This document shows positions 18,370 through 30,659 of a DNA stretch of 64,000 bases, one piece after another; the stretch's first letter is position 1, and every line of letters begins with the position of its first letter. The notes under the pieces were generated by a model. The model did not search any database, was not told the DNA's origin, and saw only the letters and a list, made by a program, of their open reading frames with translations. Source of the stretch: Thinopyrum elongatum (lineage: Eukaryota; Streptophyta; Magnoliopsida; Poales; Poaceae); NCBI GenBank assembly GCA_011799875.1, contig CM022303.1, positions 67,449,446-67,513,445 on the forward strand. Reading direction: 5' to 3'. The position numbers and the translations under genes are program-made.

Positions 18370-20377
18370 ATGGAAGCGAGGAGACCGACCAAGCCGAAGC
18401 ACGCCGTGGAGGACGCGGAGCCCATGGAGGCCTGCGAAATCGCGCGCTTGCCAGAGGAGGTCGTGTCGGCGGTGCTCTCCCGCACGTCGCCGCGCGACGC
18501 CTGCCGTGCCGCGGTTGTCTCCCCGGCCTTCCGCGCAGCCGCTGACTCGGACGCCCTCTGGGCCTGCTTCCTGCCGCCGCTCGTCGACCTCCCGCCGCTT
18601 GGCGACGGAGAGCTCTTGCCGCCGCGCAGGAAGAAGGACCTGTTCCTCCGCCTCTCCGGCAGCCCTGTCCTACTGCCTGGCGGACTCATGGTAGGTACGT
18701 GTATACATCGATCTGGAAGAAATTGCTAGCTAATCAACTCAACTGGTGCCATGCTGCTGCAGAGCATGTGGCTGGACAGGGAGACCGGCGCCAAGTGCTA
18801 CATGGTATCGGCCAGGGCGCTGTCCATCGAGTGGGGCGAGTGGTCCTGGACCCCTCTTCCCGAGTCGAGGTACCTTTCTCCCTCCTTTGCTCTTTCTACT
18901 TCTGTTGCTGAATGATGCTACGTTGCCATCTTAAATTCTTACTCCATCCGGTTAAAATTGTGTCTGCGTTAGTACAACTCAGCGATAATTAATATGGATC
19001 GTAGGGAGTAATTATTATCGCCCAATCAGATGTATATAATAAAGAATAGTTAGTACTACCTCCGTCCTGGTTTATTGTTCCCTTTGTATTTTGTGTTAAA
19101 TTTTGACCATAAATTTGAATAGCAAAATGTTAATGCATGTCATAAAAATATATGTTGTTGGATTCGTATTTGAAGGTACTTTTTAATAATTATTATTTTT
19201 GTTACGTATAGCTTATATTTTATGGGAAAAGATTACCCTCAACCGGCGGATTACAGCATTGCATCGGTCGGGTGCGTGGCCGTTGGATTGGATTTGATTG
19301 TTTGCCTAATGCACTGTCACGTGTTCTGGCCACAGGAGCCCACCGGTGTCCAGAAATGTCTGCTTCTACCCTCTCCGAGCGACATGGCCGCTGCTGGTCT
19401 GCTATAGTGAGTTTCTGCGACAATGTCTCGGTTGCAAAAAGAATTATAACAAAAGCTCTGCTACAGAAAAAATGAATTCCAACGAGATCTCTGTTGCAAA
19501 AAATGTTAAATTGCAACCAGACCTTTGTTGCAAATAAAATTAGAACAAGACCTCTGTTGCAAAAAAAATCTGCAACAAGACCTCTGTTGCAAAAAAACCC
19601 GACAACTTGACCTATGTTGCAAAATATTCTGTAACATGACCTTTGCTGCAGAAATTTCTTGCAACACAACCTGTGTTGCAATGATAGAGGGTGATACTCA
19701 GGCGCTAAGTCTGCCAAATCAGACGGCTCGCGAGGCGATGGATCTTTTAAAAAGATCCGCCGACCGACGCGTAGCAACGCCCTTTATTAGTTAAAATTAT
19801 TGTAAAAATATGACAAAAATTATGATGAGGACTAGTAAACCAGGACGGAGGTAGTATTCAAGAAAGAAAGTAGCAGTTCTTTTTTATCCATCGGCAAAGT
19901 TTCCAACTTAATTTGTTCTTCTGAGTATTTTATCCAAGATGGTTTCCTGCAACTTATATGTTTGACTCCAGGTTCTCTGAAAATGCTCTACTCAAGTTCG
20001 CTTGCTGGATGGTAATCAGCGGCAATATACACAGCAAAATGTTATCCCAAGGTTCAACTTATGCTGCTTACTTGGTGTATGCGTTGGCCCAGGATTCCTG
20101 CGGGCTGGACTCGCTGGACAAAGATGCATATGTGAGCATTAAAGGCACTGACATTACCCGCCAGGTTTGCCTCCTACCCAATCCAAAAACAAGTTATGCA
20201 GAGAACATAGTGCTTCCTCGTGAAAGGCATGATGGTTGGATGGAGGTGGAGCTTGGTGAGTTTGTCACGGAAGGGGATGAAGATGGCGACGTATCCTTCG
20301 ACCTGATGGAAAGGAATTTTTTGAACGTGAAGAGCGGCCTCATCATACAGGGCATCGAGATAAGACGGAAAAGTTAA
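18370..20377 (+). CDS. F-box/PP2-like gene, copy C (apparently intact)
   Basis: Exons are 18370-18690, 18763-18869 and 19972-20377, with GT-AG introns at every border, encoding 277 aa. The start is ATG 18370 (M-E-A-R-R). A second in-frame ATG at 18424 (M-E-A-C-E-I-A-R-L-P-E-E) matches the start of copy B. The F-box spans about residues 23-65 (L-P-E-E-V-V-S, R-D-A-C-R-A-A-V-V-S-P-A-F-R). The PP2 domain spans about 105-277 (W-L-D-R-E-T-G-A-K-C-Y-M, W-S-W-T-P-L-P-E-S-R, G-W-M-E-V-E-L-G-E-F, I-I-Q-G-I-E-I-R-R-K-S). F-box/PP2 proteins are predicted SCF E3-ligase adaptors. Intron 2 (1.1 kb) has been enlarged by small transposons. Its upstream region is tandemly duplicated and carries a Copia element beginning to lie ~0.5 kb from the ATG. 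Confidence 0.9.
18942..19008. mobile_element. Short Stowaway-like MITE in intron 2 of copy C
   Basis: A 67-bp element lies between TA dinucleotides, with ends CTCCATCCGG and GGATCGTAGGGAG. The interior resembles the very short Stowaways common in wheat introns. Confidence 0.65.
19056..19854. mobile_element. Stowaway-type element in intron 2, split by a second element
   Basis: The terminal repeats CTACCTCCGTCCTGGTTTA (19056) and TAAACCAGGACGGAGGTAG (ending 19854) are nearly exact inverted copies, and TA flanks both ends. The outer arms contain GACCATAAATTTGAATAGCA and TTAGTTAAAATTATTGTA-like partners. The middle (19224-19782) is a different element inserted later. Confidence 0.85.
19224..19782. 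mobile_element. 559-bp inner element with TGTTGCAA repeats
   Basis: It is bounded by GGG..CCC and a 5-bp TTTAT direct repeat (19219-19223, 19783-19787). The interior has about eight degenerate ~35-bp repeats of the form ACCTCTGTTGCAAAAAA(A)..TGCAACA (19420-19680). Short inverted sequences GGCGGAT/ATCCGCC lie near the ends. The superfamily is not identified and no coding frame is significant. Confidence 0.6.
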
Positions 20378-21029
20378 ATTAGTCTAATTAAAGAAGGAGC
20401 TTCTAAGATTAAACCGAACACATCCATATTTGTTTGTTTACAAACAAACAAACAAACAAATACGGGAAAATTTTAAGGATTCATATTTGTTTGTTTGTAA
20501 TGTTTGTTTTTAAACTGATGTCTTGGGTTTCATTCTACTTCTGTATGGGGATCGATGCATCCTTTTTGTTTGTTTGATCTTAAAAAGAAGAAACAGTTAA
20601 TGAAGAAGGGAATATTACCATCCCTCTGTTACATAGATCCCTTTTGAAGTTAATGAAGAGATCTGACCCATGTGCTCATATGGTACAGCCAGCACACAGG
20701 ACCTGATCTAGTGTACTGTTCTGCATTTTCGGGCTTATCCGTGTACTTGACAGGAACAAAATCTAGATAATTTGACCGATTTCACAATCACAATCATTGA
20801 ACGAGTTGATGGTTCATGTGTAACCATGCAGTTCAAATATGCAAATAATGTTGGAAAAAGTACAATTACCATGTAAAATGTTACTAAATGTCAAATTTGC
20901 TTAACTTTTGGTCAAAGGAAAATTGACATTTTAGAGTGAGAGCTGAAAACTAGCATTTTCTTCATGGTAAAATTATGAAGAAATATGTACCAAACTAAAA
21001 CCGGAGTTACTACACTACAAATGTTAGTT
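20378..21029. other. 3' flank of copy C
   Basis: This is homologous to the 3' flanks of copies A and B (GGAGCTTC, AGAAGAAACAGTTAATG, TCATATGGTACAGCCAGCAC). It contains a small hairpin of TTTGTTTG and (CAAA)5 near 20430-20462. No gene is seen. Confidence 0.5.
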
Positions 21030-21970
21030 CTATGCATCCAATTTAAAATTGGGGAACTTTTTGCTTCTTCTTCTTTGGAGCCCTAGTCTTTTCATGATTT
21101 CTTGGAGTGGGGTGATGATAAGCGGAGGCCTAAGCCACACGCATGTCTTGTTAGTGTGCCACAGCCGGTTCACATGCTTGGCCTCACCACAAATAAAGTT
21201 CTACTTAAACAAGTGACACCCAAAAACGTAGTAGGCGCATCCGCCATCCATGTCCAGTCGTGTGGCATCCACGGCCAAGTTAGTGAGGAACCCGAGAAAC
21301 AAGACACGGTCGCCCAGGCTTCGGCCATCTCTCACGACCCACTGCATCAGGTCGCCATTGTGCACTTCTTCTTCAATCGCGTGCAGCATCAGAGTTAGCG
21401 CATGTGCGGGGTAATCATCAATGTTACAACGGTACGGGTCCTGTTTAACCATCACAGATACCCACAACAACTCACCGTAAGACTCCAAGACGCAGCAACA
21501 ATGACGCATATACTTATTGTCCCGTCTTGTCTTCCACCATGACACACCGTGGCCGCCACCGCCGCTATCATCCAGTGTCACGATGCGCCTGAGGTGCGCA
21601 TCTACGCACACTATAATCTTGTCGTCATGGTACGCAATGCCACAATGGATGCTGCTGCTCGCAAAGTATTCTAGCTCTGTTTCAACTAACGTCCAAGAGT
21701 ATCACTGGCACATAGGATGGCTGCCAAGAAAACAGGCTTGCCGGGCTGGTAAATAATGCTATAGAGGAAAACGGTGCCGTCCCCAAAGACAGTGCCATGG
21801 GGATTTTTCATCCGCCGCTTGAACCAGCGGTCATCCTGCTCCAAGAACTGGGACAATGGGGTGACGACTGACGGCTCCAGTAAAAACACTGAATAATCTT
21901 TTATCAGCGAAGAGCCAGGCGGCTGTGTCATCTGCACTACCCACCTAGTTCATGTTGTCATGGCAGTCCT

Positions 21971-23989
21971 TGTTGGCCAAAATAAGCCGCGGTGGCGACC
22001 AGGATGCAGCGGGCGCGTGTGTGGGCGTGCGCTGGCCGTGTCGGACGTGTCGGGTCCGTGGCGTGTGTGTGCGTGAGTGTGTGGTGCATGGGTGCGCGTG
22101 TGTGCGTGCAGTAGCTGCGCCGTGGATGTAGGAAGCCGTTGGCGAGCCAGGCGGTGCGATCGGGTCAGGCCAGTGCGGGCTCGGCACGACCCAGGCGCGT
22201 GCGTGCATGTCACGGCTGCGGCCAGAGCGGGCCAGGTCGTGGCTAAACTGGGTGGGGGGCGTGTGGGTCGTGCCTGGCGCCAGGCCCAGGGTATAAAGCA
22301 CCTGCGGAGCTTGTTGTAATGGTGTGGTGTAGCTCGAGTTTGTTGCTTGAGGAAAAACTTGGCCGTCGTTGCGGCTGGGCGTTCGTGCGCCGGGAGCACC
22401 ACAGTGTCCTCTGTTCTTCTCCTTTTTCTTCTTCCTCCGTCGGGTTTGAGCCACAGCGAGGCGAGAGAGAGAGAGAGAGGTAGGCTAGAGGGAGAGCTAG
22501 GCCAAGGCTAGGGTTCCAATAATTGGCATTAGAGCTACGGTTCAAGGCGCTCATCGGCGGCCATGGCGATCGTCCCTCACGGCGGTGGTGGCGGAGCGAT
22601 GTCGTTGCAGCTGCCGCCGCTGACGACGACGAGCTACACCTCCTGGGTGATCAAGGCGGAGGCCATCCTTGACGCCCAGGGGCTGTGGAGTGCGGTGGCT
22701 CCGGCGGAGGGCGCGGCGGTCGATGCCGGGAAGAGCAAGACGGCGCGGGCGGCGATGCTTGGCGCGCTGCCGGAGGATCTATTGAGGCAGGTGGCGACGA
22801 AGAGCACGACGAAGGAGGTATGGGACGCCCTCAAAGTGCGCTTCGTCGGCGCCGATCGGGTGCGCGCGGCGAGGCTGGCGACGCTGCTTGGGTTGTTCGA
22901 TCGCCTCTGCATGGACGACGGCGACAAGCTGGATGACTACGCTGGCAAGGTCAGTGGCATGGCGGCGAGGTACGCCAGCTTGGGAGCGACGCTCGACGAC
23001 GCAGCCATGGTGAAGAAGCTGCTCGACACCGTGCCGGACCGGCTTTACGCCGCGGTCGCCGGCATCGAGCAGTTCTGCGACGTCGAGGAGATGGCGTTCG
23101 AGGAGGCGCTCGGCCGTCTGAAGGCCTTCGAGGAGCGTACGCGGCGGCGGGCGCAGGCCGGCGGGGAGCGAGCGGGCGAGCAACTCATGTTCACCGCTGC
23201 GCAGTGGGCGGCGCGGCAGTGATGACAGCAAGGCGGGGCCGGTTTCGATCACGACGACGACGGCGCGGGCAGCACGGCATCGGGCGGCGGAGGCAAGCGG
23301 CGCGGATGCTGCTACAGCTGCGGCGAGCGCGGCCATTTCAAGTGCGAGTGCCCCAAGCTGCGGAAGGCGCCGGCGGCGGAGCGGGCACTGCTGACGTCCT
23401 CCTCAAGGCCGCGGCTTAGGGGGTGAGTGTTGGCCAAAATAAGCCGCGGCGGCGACCAGGACTCAGCGGGCGCGTGCGTGGGCGCGCGCTGGTCGTGTCG
23501 GACGCGTCGGGTCCGTGGCATGTGTGTGCGTGAGTGCGTGCATGTGTGGTGCATGGGTGCGCGTGTGTGCGTGCAGTAGCTGCGCCGTGGATGTAGGAAG
23601 CCGTTGGTGAGCGCGGTGCGATCGGGTCAGGCCAGTGCGGGCTCGGCGCGACCCAGGCGCGTGTGTGCGCGTCGTGGGCGCGGCCAGAGCGGGCTAGGTC
23701 GTGGTTAAACCGGGTGGGGGGCGTGCGGGTCGTGCCCGGCACCAGGCCCAGGGTATAAAGCACCTGCGGGGCTTGTTGTGGCTTGTTGTAACGGGGTGGT
23801 GTAGCTCGAGTTTGTTGCTTGAGGACAAACTTGGCCGTCGTTGCGGCTGGGCGTTCGTGCGCCCGGAGCACCACCGTGTCCTTTGTTCTTCTCCTTTTTC
23901 TTCTTCCTTCGCCGGGTTTGAGCCACAGCGAGGCGACAGAGAGAAAGGTAGGCTAGAGGGAGAGCTAGGGCAAGGCTAGGGTTCCAACA
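21971..23989 (+). mobile_element. Gag-only LTR retrotransposon (TR-GAG-like), 2.0 kb
   Basis: The LTRs at 21971-22521 and 23428-23989 begin TGTTGGCCAAAATAAGCCGC and end GGGTTCCAAYA. The target duplication is GTCCT (21966-21970, 23990-23994). A PBS-like TTGGCATTAGAGC follows the 5' LTR, and a GGGGGTGAG purine stretch precedes the 3' LTR. Only ~0.9 kb separates the LTRs, and it encodes gag but no protease, integrase or RT. Such elements have been described in plants as TR-GAG and must use enzymes from autonomous relatives. Confidence 0.92.
22563..23419 (+). pseudogene. Copia-type gag with C-terminal zinc knuckle, one frameshift
   Basis: ATG 22563 opens a 219-aa frame with the Copia-gag signature (Y-T-S-W-V-I-K-A-E-A-I-L, T-K-E-V-W-D-A-L-K-V-R-F, Y-A-G-K-V-S-G-M-A). 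It ends at 23220. In another frame, from about 23285, the sequence G-C-C-Y-S-C-G-E-R-G-H-F-K-C-E-C-P gives a CX2CX4HX4C knuckle and stops at 23417-23419. A one-base indel between them would separate an originally continuous gag, the only protein of this element. Confidence 0.85.
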
Positions 23990-24567
23990 GTCCTCACATA
24001 TCCTTCTTCGGGGAGTCAACGTGCCCTAAATCAATGGCAGAATGCATGATGCGGCCCTTGCACAGGGTGAGGAGGTACACCAAGAACGTGCAGCGGGACG
24101 CCCTCGTCGACTCGTCGTGGTGACTAGTGTGAGCACACTAGTGGAGAATCGGGTTTTAGTCCGGTTCATAACGACCTTTAGTCCCGGTTCATCAACCGGC
24201 ACTAAAGGATGGGGACTAAAGTCCCCCCTTTTAGTGCCGGTTCGTCACGACCCGGGACCAAAGGCCCACCACGTGGCACGAGCCCACGCCGGGGGGCTGA
24301 GGGTACATCAACCAGGACTAAAAGGTTTAGGAGTTTATTGGTTTATTGTTTATTTTTTTTTTAATTTTATGTTTTTCATTTAATTCTTTTTCATTTCAAA
24401 CATATTTTACGCTACTACATAATGTACACGTTATGCATATATATAAATAGAATTTCTCGTAGAACCGATCATATATATCATCGAACTTATCGTACGACCA
24501 TTCACATACACATATATATATATATATACAATTTCTCCTACAATTTGCAGATCATTACATGGAGGCA

Positions 24568-25537
24568 TTAGGTGTAATGGTATTCTCCTTTATGATGTAT
24601 GAGCTGGTCGAGCAAAAATCCCGCTATTTCCTCTTGAATTACTCGTACGCGATTTCTTGGTAGAAGCTTATCCCGCATCTTCATCATCTTTAAAGAAGGA
24701 GATCAATATGAATGTATTAGTTATGTGTATATATATTAGATAATGATATAAAAATTATGAATAGTGTTCTGGCAAACGTACCCAAAGTTGTCTATCATCT
24801 TTGGTCCTTTCGGACGTCATCATGCGAATGTTCTCGCAAATGTAGTATGCACATAAATTATTCCCCGACACCTGTCTCATGGCCATTACAAGAATAAAAT
24901 TCAATCTGATAATAATTAATCAAGCATGATAATGATATTGAAATTAGAATTAAAGAGATGTACGGACGTAGCTAGCTAGTATTACTTAATTAATTACCTT
25001 GGGTCGCACCCATTTCAGCTGTTGTTTTCATGCCCCTTTAACCTGTTTGATGAACTTTTGCCAAGCCCTGCCCTCTGGCAAAGAAAATGAATAAAGGAGT
25101 TATTAATTAGTTGATATCATGAAATGAACTAAAGAGGCCGACATAGTGCGATAATGATTAAAATTACATGTCGACCATCCCTCTCACGATTGCGTAGTCA
25201 TTAACGTCTTTAAGTAGTTAGTCCAGTACTTGAACTTTTCCCTCGTCAACTTCAATGATTAGCAGGATCCAGTGAAAACTGCATGCGCACACGTTTGTAT
25301 AATTAAACGGGCATGTGCATAACTCATCAACTACACTTATTAACATCTAGTAAGCAAAAACATAATTTGTAGTACAAGACAGTGTCACTCACCCAAAGTT
25401 GTAAGGAAGTAGTATTTCTGGTTGGGTATTTAGTCGCTTCAAAAACTCTAGTAAGCTTCTCTCGGTGTCTTTTCTCGACCATTCAATTGACCATGTCTCT
25501 TGATTAATGGTATTTGGGTCAATGAACCCAATGCCAT
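24568..25537 (-). pseudogene. CACTA-1 Ulp1-like protein, C-terminal exons
   Basis: Small exons separated by introns encode the catalytic part of a C48/Ulp1-like cysteine protease. They include G-I-G-F-I-D-P-N-T-I-N (25510-25537), F-H-W-I-L-L-I (near 25275; His), V-L-D-S (Asp), and L-C-A-Y-Y-I-C-E-N-I-R (near 24845; candidate nucleophile Cys). The tail R-N-R-V-R-V-I-Q-E-E-I-A-G-F-L-L-D-Q ends in TAA at 24568-24570. The upstream exons continue at 44038 on the other side of CACTA-2; joined, the frame runs on across a single copy of the CAT target site. Ulp1-like domains are recurrent cargo of plant CACTA and MULE elements. Their substrate is unknown. Confidence 0.8.
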
Positions 25538-25982
25538 CACTAGTGCAGAATCGGGTTATTGTCCCGGTTCGTAAGGACCTTTAGTGCCGGTTCTGCAACC
25601 GGCACTAAAGTGTGGGGACTAAAGGCCCACCCTTTAGTCCTGGTTCAACACGAACCGGGACCAAAGGCCCACCACGTGGCACGAGCCCGCGCCGGGGGGC
25701 TGGGGGCACCAACCAGGACTAAAAGGTTTAGGGGTTTATGGTTTATTTTTCCTTTTAGTTTTGTATTTTCATTTAATTATTTTTCATTTCAAACATATTT
25801 TATGCTACTATAAATTGTACACGTTATGCATATATATAAATAAAATTTCTCGTAGAACCGATCATATATATATATATATATATCATCGAATTTCTCGCAT
25901 GACCATTCACATACACATGTATATATATACAATTTGGTATATACAATTTTTCATACAATTTGCAGATCATTACATGGAGGCA

Positions 25983-28900
25983 TTACAACTTGTAATAGTA
26001 TTCTCTGTTGAGATCTATGACCTGGTCGAGCAAAAATCCCGCTATTTTCTCTTCGTACGCGATTTTCTCGTAGGAGCTTATCCCGCATCTCCTTCATCTT
26101 TAAAAAAGGAGATCAATATATATGTATTAGTTGTGTGTATATATATATATATTAGATAATGATGTAAAAATTATGAATAGTGTTCTGGCAAACGTACCCA
26201 TTGCTCTCTATGAGTTCTGCTCCTTTCGGACGTCATCAAGCGAATGTTCTCGCAAACATAGTATGCACATAAATCAATCCCCGGCGCCTGCTTCAGGGCC
26301 TTTACGAGAATAGAATTCAATCAGATAATAATTAATCAAGCATTATAATAGTATTGAAACTAGAATTAAAGAGATGGTAGCTAGCTAGTACTAGCTACTT
26401 AATTAATTACCTTGGGTCGCACCCATTCCAACTTTTGTTTTCATGGGCCATCAACCTGTTTGATAAACTTTTCCCAAGCCCTGCCCGCCGGAAAAGAAAA
26501 TAAATAAAGGAGTTATTAATTAGTTGATATCAGGAAATGACGAACTAAAGAGGCCGACATATAGTTCGATAATGATTGAAATTACCTGTAGACCATCACC
26601 CTCATGATTGCGTAGTCATTAATGTCTTTAAGTAGTGAGTCCAGTACTTGAACTCTTCCCTCGTCAACTTTAATGATTAGCAGGATCCAGTGAAAACTGC
26701 ATGCGCACACGTTTGTATAATTAAGCGGGCATGTGCATAACTCATCAACTACACTTATTAACATCTAGTAAGCAAAAACAGAATTTGTAGTACAAGACGG
26801 TGTGACTCACCCGAAGTTGTAAGGAAGTAGTATTTCTGTTTGGGTATATAGTCGCACCAAGAACTCTAACAAGCTTTTCTCTGTGTATGGTCGATCATAT
26901 TCACGTGACCATATCTCTTGATTAATGGTATTTGGGTCAATGAACCCAATGCCATATCGTCCAGCTTTTTTCATTTCATACATCTTCATTCTGCATAATA
27001 CCACATAAAGGAATATAGTGAGGATAATTACAGTTAATGAACGAGTACTACAGCTAGCTAGAGACTTAAATTACAGAAAGAAATCACTTACAGACAATAG
27101 CAACTGAAGATAGATTTGTCAAGTGCGTCTTCATTGAATAACTGAAACAGTTCTTGAAACTCAATCCACATAGTCTTTTCATTGAAGTAATGCTCTGCCT
27201 TGAATCTCACCATGAGGGACTCTCGATCGGTAGTCTTTACTTCTCTCATGTACCATAGATGAAATTCATACATTCTCGTTGATAGACGCTTGATCTCCTC
27301 AGGCTTGACCAGAGGTTCGCCACGGGCATATTTTCGTTTTAGTTCCTCCTCTTTAAACGTTTCCATGGGCTCGATGCCTAGGAGTTGTTCTACAGTGACA
27401 CCGGCCTCTTCAGCCTGCCTTCTATGATCGTCGGTTATTACCAGCTGATCGGAGCGGGTACTCACATGTGTTGGTAGAATGAGCGGGGGGGTCGATTGCA
27501 CCGCCTGTTCTCCCAGCTGGGAAACAGTTTTCCCGCTTTATTTGGCAGCTGCTTGGCTCGAGCTCGAGCTCGACTCCTTTTTTGTGCTTGATATGACTTC
27601 TTGATTTGGCGCTCATAGTCTGAGTCCCTATGCTTGGGAGCTGGTGGTTCAGCCATACGAATAAAGTGTTGAATGACATGCTCAGGTACTTTCTCCTCTG
27701 ACGGCAGGGGCGGTTTCGGTCCAAAATGGGCCTTCACTTGGGCTTGCACTTCGGGTTCATTTTCCTCGTCAGTCAGGTGGTAAGGCAACCTCGGAAGAGG
27801 CCTGAGGCTTGGACCAAATTTGTATTTCTTGCCTCCTGTTGTACTGCTAGCCATCGTAGCTGCGGCGCCTCTCTTCTGCTGTTGCTTAGGCGGCGAAGCC
27901 CGCTGAGGCGGCGGAGATGGCTGACGCGGTGCCTGAATTGGAGGACGAGTCGGCTAACGCGGTGCCGGACTTGGAGGAGGAGGAGTCGGGTGACGCAGTG
28001 CCGGACATGGAGGAGGAGGAGTGGGCTGACACGGGGGCGGACTTGGAGGAGCAGGAGTCTGCTGACGCGGTGGCTGACTTGGAGGAGCGGGAGTCTGCTG
28101 ACGTGGTGGCGGACTTGGAGGAGGAACCGGCTGACGTGGTGTCGGTGGCCTTGGAAAGATGATGCAATCCTTTCTCCATAGAATGATATGATGTATGGCC
28201 TCTCCCAGTGTGCGCTCGTCATCACCTCTAGGAATGTCAAGCTTTAGCCCCGAATATTGTGCCACCACTTCATCAACCCCAACACGAGCACAGCCAGCTA
28301 GAATCGGATTGCAATGGAAGGTTGCTTCAGGGGGGTTTGTATAAGCAACACCGTCCGCCACCTTCATGGATATGTTCTTCATTTTAAAGTGTAGCTCACA
28401 AGTTGTCATATCTATGATATCATTCACAGGGTATCTATCCAGCAGTGCATCATCGCCCGGGGCGAAACCCATGCTGCTTCTCGGCATGGATGGTATGGTA
28501 CTATCCAATGCTGGATCCGCTAGCTGCTGCCGCTGCTGAGACCCCCTTTCCTGGCTAAGTGAGTCGATCTGCTGCTGCTGCCGCTGGAAAGCGAGTGCCA
28601 ATTCCGCATGCTTTGATTCTAGGCCGCGAAGGCGGTCTGCTTCCTGCTTCCTCTCCTCCTCCTCTAGCTTCCTCTTCTGCTCCTCCTGCTGCTTCTTTCT
28701 CGCACAGCTTCTGTAGTCGGTGTTCCAGTCCGCAAACCCCTCAAACCACGGAACAATGCATTTGCCTCGTGTTCTTCCCGGGTGTTCAGGATTCTTCAGG
28801 GCACGTCTAAGCTCGTCGTTCTCTCTGTTGGGCTTGAACACCCCCGTTCGAACCTCTTCTATTGTAACAAGTAAACTGACATCGGCTCCTTTAAGACTTG

Positions 28901-29922
28901 CCCGCTCCAAAACCTCGCCTGTCTTTGGGTCCAACGTCCCCCCATGCGCATAGAACCAAGTCCTGGACCTGGGGGCCCAGCTCAATGTAACTGGAGTGAC
29001 CCCTGCATCCATCATCTCTTGCTCAGCGAGATCCTACTTAGGCCAGGCCACCTCGTAGCCACCTGGCACCAGTTTATGGTGGCACTGCTTTTTCGCGGCA
29101 TTAATCTTGTTTTTTCTCGACCGTTCCTGAGCTACTTCCGATTCCATGAGGTTCACGAAAGCGTCCCAGTGAGCTCTTACCTTCTCCAGTGTTCCCTTGA
29201 ATTCTGGAGTCTGCTTTCCTCCTTTCACGTACGCGGCCCATATAGTTTTCTTGTGGTTGTTGAAAGCTATCGCCATCTTCTTAAGAGCACAGTTCTTGAC
29301 TTTCTTCAAATCTGCATCTGTCAGATGATCTGGTAGGGTGAAATGTGACATGAGTGATTCCCAAAGCCGATCTTTTGCTCTTTGGTCGACAAAAGTAACA
29401 TCTGGATCTTCCTTTGCTGGCTTTTTCCATTCTTGAATGGAGATCGGGATTTGGTCCCTAACAATAACTCCGCATTGACGAATGAACTTGTTCGCATTCT
29501 TCTTAGGTTCGTGCGGTTCGCCATTAGGTTTGATGGCATCGATGTTGTACTTTATGCCATCCTTCAACTTTTTGGCCGGGCCTTGAACTGTCCTGCTGCT
29601 TGTAGAAGAATTTTTTGATCCGGAGGGCTAAAAGAAGAAAGATCGATTCGTTAATATATATACAAATGAATTAAAACATGTGATGATCACCAGACGCCTG
29701 CTTATATAAATATACCTCGCTGGTCTTTGTCATTTGAAGAACAACATTTCCTTCGTCATCATTGTTATGGACTTCATCTATTCGTTCGTCTTCATCAAAC
29801 ATCATACCCTCACCGGTAGGGTTCAGATATTGCGAGCCGTCATCTTCTTCATTCCCATCTGGGCTCGGAGAGCGTATGATGTCGAACAGAGTCTCTTCTC
29901 CTTCTCTGCGGGTATTGTCCAT
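25983..29922 (-). pseudogene. CACTA-2 Ulp1-like protease protein, with lesions
   Basis: It starts M-D-N-T-R-R-E-G-E-E-T-L-F-D at 29922 with an acidic first exon. A large exon follows (29590-27900; S-H-F-T-L-P-D-H-L-T-D-A-D, K-N-P-E-H-P-G-R-T-R-G-K). Then come a Glu/Lys coiled coil, a Pro-rich tract of ~36-bp tandem repeats (27915-28135; P-P-P-S-P-P-P-R-Q), and exons for the protease core: F-H-W-I-L-L-I-I-K-V-D-E-G (near 26690), V-L-D-S-L, and G-I-D-L-C-A-Y-Y-V-C-E-N-I-R (near 26265). This His-Asp-Cys order fits the C48 Ulp1/SENP family. Breaks are a TAG (TGG in CACTA-1) near 29030, frame changes in the Pro-rich tract, and a deletion near the C-terminus. It ends at 25983. Confidence 0.8.
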
Positions 29923-30191
29923 AGCTTTTATTTAACTAATCCAGAAGAAAGATAAAACAATTTAGTATTCAAATTAGAATGCATGAATGTAATTAATAAG
30001 GAAAAACTTAATCATAGTAGATAATATGCATCTCGAATAAGCCAAATAATTAATATGCATCATCGAATATAATCTCGAATACATCGTCTCGAATATTATC
30101 GAATAATATAATCTCGAATACATCGTCTCAAGTCTTATCTCGAATACATCACTAGCTAATACAGATCGAATATTATCGAATAATCTAGTTC

Positions 30192-30574
30192 ACTCGCGGT
30201 GGACACCCAAAGAGAAGGAACCATCACAAGATCATAGCTCGGGTGAGATCCCTGAAGAACCTGCCAGGTATTGGAGAACTGACGTCCAACGCAACCATGT
30301 AGCAATGGACGTGCTCGTCCTCCTCCCTGACACGGTGACGTACCACCTCCGCGGGGGATGCCAGCCTCCGCACCAAATGTGGCCCACGCACCCGCCACCA
30401 AAGAAGCTCTAGGTCGACGACGGGATCCGGGTTCCTCACCAAGATGCGTGCCCCTAAAGGTAGCACCTCTCAGTGCCAGCCCGGCGGAGCCCAGTCCCGG
30501 ACATGGCGCCTCTGAAGCAGGAAGTCGTCGCGAACGGGTCGACGACAAGGATGCGGGCCGGGCATCGTTGACAT
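30192..30574 (-). pseudogene. CACTA-2 small protein gene, degenerate
   Basis: ATG at 30574 (M-S-T-M-P-G-P-H-P) starts a frame homologous to the 145-aa protein at 47170-47607 of CACTA-1. It has TGA where the other has Trp in P-G-W-H-W-E-V, and a frameshift further on. No known domain. Confidence 0.65.
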
Positions 30575-30659
30575 CGAGAACAAACTCTATGCAAATGTAA
30601 CATTTTTTAAATGCTTGGATTGCGATTTCTTATATACGAGGAACCTTTAGTCCCTGGCT

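Larger units (their letters stand above)
21030..24135 (-). pseudogene. DUF295-type gene, broken and split by an LTR element
   Basis: Minus-strand pieces read in order. 24135-23995 gives C-T-F-L-V-Y-L-L-T-L-C-K-G-R. 21965-21686 gives F-G-D-G-T-V-F-L-Y-S-I. 21611-21030 gives G-D-L-M-Q-W-V-V-R-D-G-R-S-L-G-D-R-V-L-F-L-G-F, D-G-G-C-A-Y-Y-V-F, then R-P-P-L-I-I-T-P-L. The L-G-D-R-x-L-F-L-G and G-C-x-Y-x-V motifs are typical of DUF295 (F-box-associated) proteins of grasses. The gag-only LTR element at 21971-23989 interrupts it. A frameshift between 21686 and 21611 and an in-frame TAG near 21200 also break it. The left end of CACTA-1 abuts its 5' side. Confidence 0.65.
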
